Positions 1 through 6,604 of a stretch of DNA of 64,000 bases are shown here, one piece after another. Every line of letters begins with the position of its first letter. Position 1 is the first letter of the stretch. The notes below the pieces were generated by a model. That model did not search any database and was not told the origin of the DNA. It worked only from the letters and a program-made list of their open reading frames with translations. This DNA comes from Burkholderiaceae bacterium (lineage in GTDB: Bacteria > Pseudomonadota > Gammaproteobacteria > Burkholderiales > Burkholderiaceae_C). The stretch spans positions 1-64,000 of the forward strand of contig JAIRVJ010000010.1 of the NCBI GenBank assembly GCA_031253955.1, written 5' to 3'. The position numbers and the translations under genes were made by a program.

Positions 1-174
1 CAAATCAAGGCATTGCGCGCCCGGTTGCGCCTGTCCCAGACTGTGATGGCCGATGTGCTGGGGGCCAGCCCATCGACCGTGCGCAAGTGGGAAGCTGGCG
101 ACAAACGGCCCAGCGGCCCCTCGCGCCGCTTGCTTGATATTCTTGACCGTAAGGGTATTGAGGCGCTGGTTTGA
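1..174 (+). CDS. XRE-family HTH antitoxin-like protein, C-terminal part (5' end outside window)
   Basis: The frame is open from base 1 to a TGA at 172-174 and encodes the last 57 residues of a small helix-turn-helix protein. The segment LSQTVMADVLGASPSTVRKW is a typical HTH, and the tail after it (GDKRPSGPSRRLL) matches the NadS/HigA type of antitoxin paired with RelE-like toxins. The partner gene would lie to the left and cannot be seen. Role inferred from family only: DNA-binding antitoxin and autorepressor. Confidence 0.65.
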   Translation, partial: QIKALRARLRLSQTVMADVLGASPSTVRKWEAGDKRPSGPSRRLLDILDRKGIEALV

Positions 175-312
175 GGTAGTGCTACAGTATTAGTAGCATG
201 AATCACTTTTCCACAGAATTTGGGGATGACCCTGTGGGCAAGGCTGTTGGCAATCCGGATCGGCGCTATAACGGGGCTGGGATTTAAACAGTTCGGCTAA
301 AGCATCATCATA

Positions 313-1215
313 CTACGTCACCTGTGATACTAGAGACAAGTCATTCAAGATGGCGCGAGCGATGGTTCTGACTGTGGTAGCGATCCTTAATTCGGCCTCT
401 ATCTTGTGAAGCAACCAGCGCGTAGTCTCTATATCGTTGCCGATAGCCTGATGGTCATTTGGGGTCAAGGCTTGGACTGTCCGGGGAGGCTGTAGAAGGT
501 ACATGACGGGACGTGCGTTTGGGAACGCTTCCCTGGCAAGAGTAACGGCCCTCATCCCTTGGCTGAGAGATGCATTGCGGTGATAGTCCGTTTTGTACCA
601 AGCGGATGATATTGTTCCGTAAATATGCCGACCGTCGTTAACAGCCCCTGCGATCTGTATGTCCATCTGCACATTGACGCTATCGCGCTGGGCCGTGACA
701 GGCTGACGCTGCCAAAAGGGTGGATACTCTCGTTGGGCCAGATGAAGATGTCTGCTGATGATGTTCCTTACTTGAGTCCTGACAGGCCGTGTAGCGTACT
801 GGTGGTCTTCGCGATCCACCCTATCTGTAATTTGGTGCCGCCCAAGTGGAACCATACGCAAAAACAGGTCATTTACAATTGATTCCGCCGAGTCCCCCCG
901 AATGAACTTCTCAGGCCCGAATCCAATATTCCATCCCACAGGAAGTGACGATTGGGTTTCCAGCGCGTGCCGGGCTTGGTCAAGCAAAAAGTGTGCATTG
1001 CTGACCGCGTCTTCGTCGTAAAAGCAACCTAGGCCAGTTATGGCCGCGCTAGTGACCAACTGTTCAATTGCTTGGCCATCGTCGCTTCGGAACAGTACCC
1101 CTACGTTAATCCACTCCTGTGCGGCCAAGTCCAGGCAAAGGCGTACCACACGCCATTTGCCAGTGATGCCTGTGGCAGGTGAAATGGCCGCAGTAGCGGT
1201 TAATAGTTCCAACAT
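313..1215 (-). CDS. DUF3037-like protein downstream of a HipA-like kinase
   Basis: A 300-residue protein. An upstream TTG at 1236 is possible, but the ATG at 1213-1215 lies one base after the kinase stop codon and is the natural start. The N-terminal stretch WRVVRLCLDLAAQEWINVGV resembles the start of DUF3037, whose members read '..NVGVvlf..'. No membrane segment, signal peptide or catalytic motif is evident. DUF3037 proteins are often encoded beside HipA-like (HipA_2) kinases, which supports the call. Function unknown; it could be the kinase's partner, substrate or antidote. Third gene of an operon headed by the phage repressor. Confidence 0.55.
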   Translation of the reverse strand: MLELLTATAAISPATGITGKWRVVRLCLDLAAQEWINVGVLFRSDDGQAIEQLVTSAAITGLGCFYDEDAVSNAHFLLDQARHALETQSSLPVGWNIGFGPEKFIRGDSAESIVNDLFLRMVPLGRHQITDRVDREDHQYATRPVRTQVRNIISRHLHLAQREYPPFWQRQPVTAQRDSVNVQMDIQIAGAVNDGRHIYGTISSAWYKTDYHRNASLSQGMRAVTLAREAFPNARPVMYLLQPPRTVQALTPNDHQAIGNDIETTRWLLHKIEAELRIATTVRTIARAILNDLSLVSQVT

Positions 1216-1216
1216 G

Positions 1217-2110
1217 TCATTCGAATAACAACCCAAAGCGTTTGGTCAACAGTGGCCTGATCTGGTCCGGCTGTTGGCGACTGTACAAAAAATGCAACCA
1301 TCGTGCGCTACGTCCAGGCAGTAGTTGGCTGCACCAGTATGAAATTTCAAACAACGTGCGTTGCATCTCTAATTGTGCACTGTCGATAAATTTTACACAG
1401 TTGTCAAGAGCTGGGCAGGAAACGCTGGGCGATGTGCGCTGCTGCGAGAGGTAAGCGTTTTGATGAAGCAAATTCTGGAATTGCTCGCTGGCAAGGTTTT
1501 CAAGTTGGCCATCTGCCCAATAGTCTGGGTACGGCTGCCCTTTCCGATGTAGTAGCAATCCGTGATCAATCAGAACGAAGTCTCGCTGTGCTCTGCGCAC
1601 CAAGTTAAAGCAGTGCCTGTCCGGGTTGGCAACGGCCTCATCAAAAGCAATAGTGTCATCGCAACGTGGCCAAGCACTCTGCTCAGCGACAAGGTCACCT
1701 GTGTTGAATACGCCGCGCGCCGCCGTGTTGGATACTGCTTGAGTCACGAAGCATAAGATTCGACCGTGGGCATCTGGCGTTGGCAGCGAAGTGGGACCGG
1801 TATATGGCGGCAACTCAGGGCAGTTGATCTGGGTGAAAAAAGCGCGCTCCGGGACCGGCAAGCCAGATGCGCGCGCCAATAGCCAGCCTGTTACCTCGTT
1901 GAGAATAAAGGTGGATTGAATTTCATCGCCATATGAGAAGGGCTTGGCGTAACCGTCGAACAGTCCCTCTTCAGAACAGAATCTGGCATGAAGGACAGGA
2001 TTAACGTTGCCATCGCGCCCGTGTGTCCAGTCGTAAGGGGTAATGAACTGCTCTGGCCGAAACAGTTTGACCGCCATATGCTTGGATTGGTAGGCAATCG
2101 GGGCCATCAT
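1217..2110 (-). CDS. HipA-like (HipA_2 type) kinase
   Basis: A 297-residue protein. The N-terminal half has a nucleotide-binding-lobe look (MAVKLF near residue 12; later NEVTGWLLARASGLPVPE, as in HipA-type kinases). The catalytic loop is recognisable as FDEAVANPDRHCFNLV, followed by FVLIDHG as the metal-binding DFG equivalent, so the expected Asp, Asn and Asp residues are kept. It lacks the HipA N-terminal subdomain, as in the short HipA_2 group. Its ATG overlaps the repressor's TGA as ATGA, so translation is coupled. Known HipA kinases phosphorylate translation components; the substrate here is unknown. Confidence 0.72.
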   Translation of the reverse strand: MMAPIAYQSKHMAVKLFRPEQFITPYDWTHGRDGNVNPVLHARFCSEEGLFDGYAKPFSYGDEIQSTFILNEVTGWLLARASGLPVPERAFFTQINCPELPPYTGPTSLPTPDAHGRILCFVTQAVSNTAARGVFNTGDLVAEQSAWPRCDDTIAFDEAVANPDRHCFNLVRRAQRDFVLIDHGLLLHRKGQPYPDYWADGQLENLASEQFQNLLHQNAYLSQQRTSPSVSCPALDNCVKFIDSAQLEMQRTLFEISYWCSQLLPGRSARWLHFLYSRQQPDQIRPLLTKRFGLLFE

Positions 2111-2646
2111 GCTCGATTGATGCTTGTTTTACTGTGAAGCAAAGGCACGAAATCCGACGTCTCCACGGCCAGTTTTAGAAGCGCTTTGGGTTGAGCCAGC
2201 GCCGCCAGCACACGCGCCTTGGCTTGGGCGCTGTCCGGCGCTACCGCCAGGATCGCCAAGTCTTTAGCCAAGCCTTCCCTGGCTTGCTGCGGTTGCGCGG
2301 CAATCGCGCCAATGAGGGCGTCCAGGCATCCCGTGATCGGCAGCAAATCGGGGTGACTTTCGAGGTCGATGGGTTCGGGCGCTGGCTTGACAAATTTTGG
2401 GCCAACACCCGTTGCGATCCATAGCGAAGCATACCCGTTGCCCGATCTTAGTCGGTTGCACGCTTCAATACTGGCCGCTTGCAGTCGATTGGCGACCGCA
2501 ATCTTACCAATGCCCTTGATCGGCTTTGACCCTTTGCCAATCCACTGATAGACGGCAGACTTGCTGATCTCAGCAATTTTTGATACCTGAACAACATCCC
2601 ACTGACACGTCTGCATCAGTTCTGTAATTCGTTCCTGTAGAGACAT
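2107..2646 (-). CDS. CI-like phage repressor (HTH)
   Basis: I start this at the ATG of MSLQERITELM (179 residues); a longer TTG-initiated form to 2691 would run into the promoter facing the other way. The N-terminal HTH reads KIAEISKSAVYQWIGKG. The sentence-like end YASLWIATGVGPK is typical of CI-type repressors of lambdoid and P22-like phages. An extra stretch, ASIEACNRLRSGNG, separates the two and looks like a small insertion. No S24 peptidase motif (SAM...K) is visible, so induction may not be by RecA-stimulated self-cleavage. It lies back to back with a cro remnant, as expected of an immunity switch. Confidence 0.75.
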   Translation of the reverse strand: MSLQERITELMQTCQWDVVQVSKIAEISKSAVYQWIGKGSKPIKGIGKIAVANRLQAASIEACNRLRSGNGYASLWIATGVGPKFVKPAPEPIDLESHPDLLPITGCLDALIGAIAAQPQQAREGLAKDLAILAVAPDSAQAKARVLAALAQPKALLKLAVETSDFVPLLHSKTSINRA

Positions 2647-2684
2647 CATGTAAGCCAGCTTAATGCCAAGTTTAATAAGTACGA

Positions 2685-2713
2685 TTGACAATAATAATAA
2701 GAATGCTTATAAT
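2685..2713 (+). promoter_or_regulatory. PR-like sigma70 promoter and operator region of the immunity switch
   Basis: TTGACA at 2685-2690 and TATAAT at 2708-2713 are both perfect consensus, with an exact 17-bp spacer, pointing into cro. Transcription would begin near 2720, at or just before the cro ATG. The imperfect inverted repeat TGCTTA...TATGCA (about 2704-2722) is a candidate operator half-site pair. Repressor transcription starts leftward from the same interval. Confidence 0.85.
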
Positions 2714-2718
2714 GAAGT

Positions 2719-2806
2719 ATGCACATGAAAAAGTCAGCAGCCATAAATCTCCTCGGCGGGACGGTCTCCGAGGCTGCTCGTGCAATCAAGAACATCACGC
2801 CTGACG
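2719..2806 (+). pseudogene. cro: cro, 5' remnant cut by a deletion
   Basis: The first 29 or so codons (from ATG 2719 or 2725) read KKSAAINLLGGTVSEAARAI, close to the N-terminus of P22-like Cro proteins (KKSDAI.LLGGT...A.AIGIT...VSQW). Just after ITPDA the expected recognition helix stops and terminase sequence begins in a different frame. The reading frame runs on to 3039 as nonsense. The truncated product lacks the DNA-recognition helix and should not work as Cro. Confidence 0.75.
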
Positions 2807-4000
2807 CGCCGCACCGCCGAGGAGCTTGCCTTCGGCCACAACGGGGCGAGCATCCGCGTGGCCACCAGTATGCGCGGAGGCACGATTCACCGCCTGCACG
2901 TCAGCGAGATGGGCAAGATCGGCGCGCGCTTTCCAGAAAAAGCGCGGGAGATTGTGACCGGCTCGATCCCAGCCGTGCCCGAAGGTGGCATCGTGATTGT
3001 GGAATCGACCGCCGAGGGCGCGTCAGGCCGGTTCTATGAAATGGTCAAGCGCGCCAAGGATATGGCCGATGCGCGCCGTCCGCTGACCACGCGAGACTGG
3101 CGGCTGCATTTTTTTGCCTGGTGGGAAGCGCCGGAATACCGGCTTGACCCGCAGGGTGTGCTCGTCACCGACGCCGACCACGCTTACTTCACCGATCTGC
3201 AAGCGCGGCTGCACATCACGTTGGACGAGCGGCAGCGCGCCTGGTATGCCGCCACGCTGGGCGGGGCCGACTTTGCCGGGGAGCGCCCGCTGATGTGGCA
3301 GGAGTACCCCAGCGACGCCGATGAGCCGTTCCGCGTGCCGCGCGAGGGGTGCTACTACACGGCGCAACTGTCGCAGGCGCGGCAAGAGGAGCGCATCGTC
3401 AAGAGCATTCCGGTCGAGCCGGGCGTGCCGGTGAACACGTTCTGGGACATTGGGTCCAACGACAACACGGCGATTTGGCTGCATCAGCGGGTGGGGGTGG
3501 AGGAACGGTTCGTGGGTTTTCACAAGGCCAGTGGCGAGCCGCTGGCGTATTTCGTGAAGTGGCTGCTCGATCGGGGGATGATTTATGGCCGTCACTTTCT
3601 GCCGCATGACGCGGCGGCGCAGCGGCAGGGCACGGCGGCGGACCGCAACCTGAGCGTGCGCGATATGCTGCAAGAGCTGTTGCCGGGCCACCGTTTCGAG
3701 ATTGTGGAGCGCATCGCCTGGGTGCTCGATGGCATTCAGCAAACGCGGCAGGCATTGGCCTCGTGCTGGTTCGACGAAGCCAAGTGCGCCGAGGGCCTGC
3801 GCGATCTGGACAACTACCGCAAGGCGTGGGACGAGCGGCGCGGCACGTGGCGCGATGCACCATTTCACGGGCCGGAGAGCGATGCCGCCGATGCGTTCCG
3901 GCAATTCGGGCAGGCGCGCGCCAGCGGGCTGCTCTCCGGCGCTGGGGCAAGCGCGGCGCGGCGCCCGCGCCGCCGGCGCGTGTCGCCGTGGGCAGTATGA
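2807..4000 (+). pseudogene. Terminase large subunit, C-terminal part (5' deleted)
   Basis: The frame is open from 2780, but terminase similarity begins near TRRTAEELAF. It keeps the end of the ATPase domain (GTIHRLHVSEMGKIGARFPEKAREI is terminase-typical; GGIVIVESTAEG follows) and the whole RNase-H-like nuclease with NTFWDIGSNDNTA and a final SDAADAFRQF. The Walker A half of the motor is missing. With about 398 residues left of a usual 480-550, it cannot power packaging. The frame is +1 relative to cro, so no in-frame fusion is made. Confidence 0.8.
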
Positions 4001-4001
4001 C

Positions 4002-4024
4002 TTTCGTTCCCACTATGCGCCAAT
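4002..4024 (+). repeat. Prophage repeat TTTCGTTCCCACTATGC, copy 1
   Basis: The 17-bp core TTTCGTTCCCACTATGC occurs four times in the prophage, always in this orientation. This copy follows the terminase stop codon directly and precedes the acetyltransferase start. It shares the extension GCGCCAAT with copy 3. Confidence 0.85.
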
Positions 4025-4031
4025 GGCGCGC

Positions 4032-4469
4032 ATGGCTGGCAAGTTGACCGTGGATTTCGAGCGCGTGGCGCGCTTTGCGCTGCCGCGCACGGGTGCGGCG
4101 TTGTGCATGGGAATGCGCGCAATCGGTTACGAGCGTGACGGCAAGGTCGTAGCCGGGTTTCTGTTTGATCTGTACGACGGCCAAAACATCTGGGCGCACG
4201 TGGCGCTGGAGTCGCCGCACGATCTGCCGCGCGCTTTGCTGGGCGCGATGCTGCGCTATATCTTCGTGGTGTGCGGTTGTCAGCGGGCCTGGGCGCGTGT
4301 ATGCGAGGACAACGTGCGCAGCGCCCGTTTCGTGGAGCGGCTTGGCGCGCATTGCGTGGCCCTCCTGCCGGGGGCTGACGGCGACAGCAACGTGCTGATT
4401 TACCGGCTGCTCAAGAGCGGATTGCGCGCCCCATACCGTGGTTTTTTGAGGAGCACCGCACATGGGTAA
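4032..4469 (+). CDS. GNAT-like acetyltransferase, phage
   Basis: A 145-residue protein starting MAGKLTVDFE (an in-frame ATG at 4023 is an alternative). The pattern is that of a degenerate GNAT fold: a strand-rich N-half, then VCEDNVRSARFVERLGAH, which matches the end of the acetyl-CoA-binding motif (N..A.r..e..G). GNAT genes at this place, right after terL, are common in podovirus-type prophages. Substrate unknown. It overlaps the next gene by 8 bp. Confidence 0.6.
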   Translation: MAGKLTVDFERVARFALPRTGAALCMGMRAIGYERDGKVVAGFLFDLYDGQNIWAHVALESPHDLPRALLGAMLRYIFVVCGCQRAWARVCEDNVRSARFVERLGAHCVALLPGADGDSNVLIYRLLKSGLRAPYRGFLRSTAHG

Positions 4470-5250
4470 AGACAATTCCGCGCCCGCGCCCGATCCGGCG
4501 CTGGTGGCCGCGCAGGTTCACAGCCTGGGGATTCAGGACGACGCGATCAGCCGCATGATGGCGATGAGCGAGGATCTGGCGCCGCTGCAACGCACGCAGT
4601 TGCAGCAGGCGATCGACCAGTCGGGCCAGCTTTGGACGCAGTCGCAGGAAGACCGGCAGTTCGCGCTGGGCCAGCGCGACAAGCTGGCAGGCATTCAGGA
4701 CAGGATTGTTCAGGATGCGCAAAGGTTCAACACCGAGGACGAAGCCAATAAGCTGGCGGCGCAGGCCACGGGGGATGTGAATCAGCAGTTTTCCAACGCC
4801 GCCGATCAGCAGACCAGGGCGTTGCAGCGCACGGGGGTCAACCCCAACGACGGGCGCTATGCCGCAATGGGCAGCCAGATGGCCGCCGCGCAAGGGCTGG
4901 CGCTGGCAGGCGCAGCGGGCAAGGCGCGCGATACGGCGCGGCAGGAAGGCTGGCAATTGACGGATCGCGCCAACAACGCGCTGGCCGGCTACCCGGCGAT
5001 GACGATGCAGGGGCAGACCGCTGGGCTGAACACGATGGGCGCGGGCATGGGGGCGGTCAATGCCGGGGTGGGCGGGATGCTTTCGCCATTTCAAGCGATT
5101 GGCTCGGCAGCCGGGCAGATGGGCAGCAACGCCACCAGCATGTACGGCACGCAGGCCAACGCCTACGCGCAAGGGCAGGCCGCCAATGGCGCGGCATGGG
5201 GCGGGCTGGGGTCGGCTGTCGGCGGGATTGGCATGGCGATAGCGATATGA
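4462..5250 (+). CDS. Phage structural or ejection protein (unknown)
   Basis: A 262-residue protein, polar and glutamine-rich over its first 150 residues (predicted helical), then Gly/Ala/Met-rich to the end, finishing in a hydrophobic stretch GSAVGGIGMAIAI. This design, a helical body with a glycine-rich hydrophobic tail, is seen in internal virion or DNA-ejection proteins of podoviruses. The position between terL and portal agrees. No specific family recognised. Its TGA overlaps the next ATG (ATGA). Confidence 0.5.
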   Translation: MGKDNSAPAPDPALVAAQVHSLGIQDDAISRMMAMSEDLAPLQRTQLQQAIDQSGQLWTQSQEDRQFALGQRDKLAGIQDRIVQDAQRFNTEDEANKLAAQATGDVNQQFSNAADQQTRALQRTGVNPNDGRYAAMGSQMAAAQGLALAGAAGKARDTARQEGWQLTDRANNALAGYPAMTMQGQTAGLNTMGAGMGAVNAGVGGMLSPFQAIGSAAGQMGSNATSMYGTQANAYAQGQAANGAAWGGLGSAVGGIGMAIAI

Positions 5251-5993
5251 CGGACGGCGCGGCGGACCTTTTTGGGCGCCACGAGCGGGTGGCGTTTCAG
5301 CTATCGGGCGGACGCGATTCGGTGGCGGCGCTGCATGTGCTGCGCCGGTGTCTGCCGCGGATGACGGTGTATTTCACGGACAGCGGCGACGTGTGGCCGG
5401 AAACGCTGGTGGTGCTCCACATGCTGGAGCAGCGGTTCGGGTTCCGGGCCGTGCGTATTCAATCCGACGCACCAGGATGGCGTGCGCGGCATGGCGATCC
5501 CACGGACGTATTGCCGGTTTGCGCCACGCCGCTGGGCCAGATGGTGAGCGGCTGCCCCACGCGCCTGTGCACCCGCTACGAATGCTGCTGGAACAACCTG
5601 ATGCTGCCAATGCACCAGCGGATGCTGGCCGATGGCATCACCTGCATCGTGCGCGGTGTGCGGCACGGCGATTACCAAACCCACCCCGTGCGCAGCGGCC
5701 AGGAGGACGGCGGTATCCAGGCGTACTACCCGATCTGGGACTGGGACGAACCGCAGGTGGATGCCTATCTGGAGGAACACGCTCTGCCGCGCGCGCCGTG
5801 GTACGAGCAAGGGGCGCGCCACGGCAGCGACTGCCTGACTTGCACCGCCTGGTGGGACGACGGGCGGCAGGCTTACATGCGCCGCCATCACCCGCAGGCG
5901 TGGCAAGCGTTGCGCGTCAGGCTCTCTGCCATCAGGCAGGCGCTGGCTGGCGATCTGGCGCTGCTGGAAGAACAGTTGGCCTCAAGAGGTTGA
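5247..5993 (+). CDS. PAPS-reductase-like (PP-loop ATP pyrophosphatase fold) phage protein
   Basis: A 248-residue protein. The PP-loop is clear: FQLSGGRDSVAALHVL near residue 16, followed by YFTDSGDVWPET. Later CPTRLCTRYECCW and HGSDCLTCTAWW give Cys clusters that could bind zinc or an iron-sulfur centre. The PAPS reductase/DndC superfamily adenylates or reduces sulfur compounds. Phages of this type often carry such a gene amid structural genes; its role there is unsettled (sulfur or nucleic-acid modification are both possible). ATGA overlap with the preceding gene implies coexpression. Confidence 0.75.
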   Translation: MTDGAADLFGRHERVAFQLSGGRDSVAALHVLRRCLPRMTVYFTDSGDVWPETLVVLHMLEQRFGFRAVRIQSDAPGWRARHGDPTDVLPVCATPLGQMVSGCPTRLCTRYECCWNNLMLPMHQRMLADGITCIVRGVRHGDYQTHPVRSGQEDGGIQAYYPIWDWDEPQVDAYLEEHALPRAPWYEQGARHGSDCLTCTAWWDDGRQAYMRRHHPQAWQALRVRLSAIRQALAGDLALLEEQLASRG

Positions 5994-6029
5994 GTGTTTT
6001 GTGTTGGCACGAGGAAAATACCTGTTTTA

Positions 6030-6109
6030 ATAGCTGACTTCCAGTGTTTTTACTGATTTCAAGACTCTTTCATATATATAAATCATTAAACACTTCGGCA
6101 GCTAGCTAT
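6030..6109. repeat. 80-bp ATAGCT palindromic element, copy A (inside prophage)
   Basis: Exactly 80 bp from ATAGCT to AGCTAT, AT-rich, capable of folding end to end. It lies 36 bp after the PAPS-reductase-like stop codon. Four chromosomal copies have the same length and ends (42487, 49302, 52687, 54719). The remaining interval 5994-6190 holds only this and repeat copy 2. Confidence 0.85.
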
Positions 6110-6156
6110 TAAAAGTCAAGCATAAGAAGTGGCGTTTTCCACGCCAAACGCTCAAC

Positions 6157-6183
6157 GGTTTTCGTTCCCACTATGCCACGCTC
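6157..6183 (+). repeat. Prophage repeat TTTCGTTCCCACTATGC, copy 2
   Basis: Core preceded by GG and followed by CACGCTC; this extension is shared with copy 4 and not with copies 1 and 3. The ATG inside the repeat (6173) is an in-frame possible start for the next gene. Confidence 0.85.
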
Positions 6184-6190
6184 TGCGGTC

Positions 6191-6604
6191 ATGAGCGTGA
6201 CCATCCACACGGCCCAGGCGCACGCGGTGCGCGTGCTGGGCGACTTCACATTGATGCTGACCTGGGTCAACGGCGAGCGGGCGATTGTGCTGCTGCCCAC
6301 GCACCGGCGGCGCGCGCCGTGGTTCGTGGTGTGCGAATCGGCGGCGTGGCGCTACGCGGACGACCCGCGCTATCTGGCGCGGCAAAGCGTCAAAGCCTGT
6401 GAAGTGCTGGATATGCCGGGGCAGGCGGCGCGCATCGGCGGGCTGATTTTCGACCACCTGACGGATTTGCGCCGGATGCCACCCGAACCGCCGCCGGGCC
6501 AAGGGGTGCTGCTGGGCGAGGCCGTGGTGCGCGCGGGCGGGCAGATGGCCGGCGGCCACGAGGTGCGCTGCGAACCGCAATCCGGGATCACTTTTGGAGC
6601 TTGA
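6191..6604 (+). CDS. Phage protein of unknown function upstream of portal
   Basis: A 137-residue protein starting MSVTIHTAQA; the in-frame ATG at 6173 inside the repeat would add six residues. No good Shine-Dalgarno sequence precedes either. No recognisable domain or membrane segment. Its stop codon overlaps the upstream end of the portal frame, so it belongs to the late operon. Possibly a small head or portal accessory protein, on position only. Confidence 0.5.
   Translation: MSVTIHTAQAHAVRVLGDFTLMLTWVNGERAIVLLPTHRRRAPWFVVCESAAWRYADDPRYLARQSVKACEVLDMPGQAARIGGLIFDHLTDLRRMPPEPPPGQGVLLGEAVVRAGGQMAGGHEVRCEPQSGITFGA

Noticed and set aside
199-288. 29-codon frame MNHFSTEFGDDPVG...
   Set aside because: No ribosome-binding site and no similarity that I can recognise; too short to support.
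3399-4475. Long minus-strand frame opposite the terminase and acetyltransferase
   Set aside because: Low-complexity Arg/Pro/His-rich shadow of GC-rich coding DNA; no start signal, no family.
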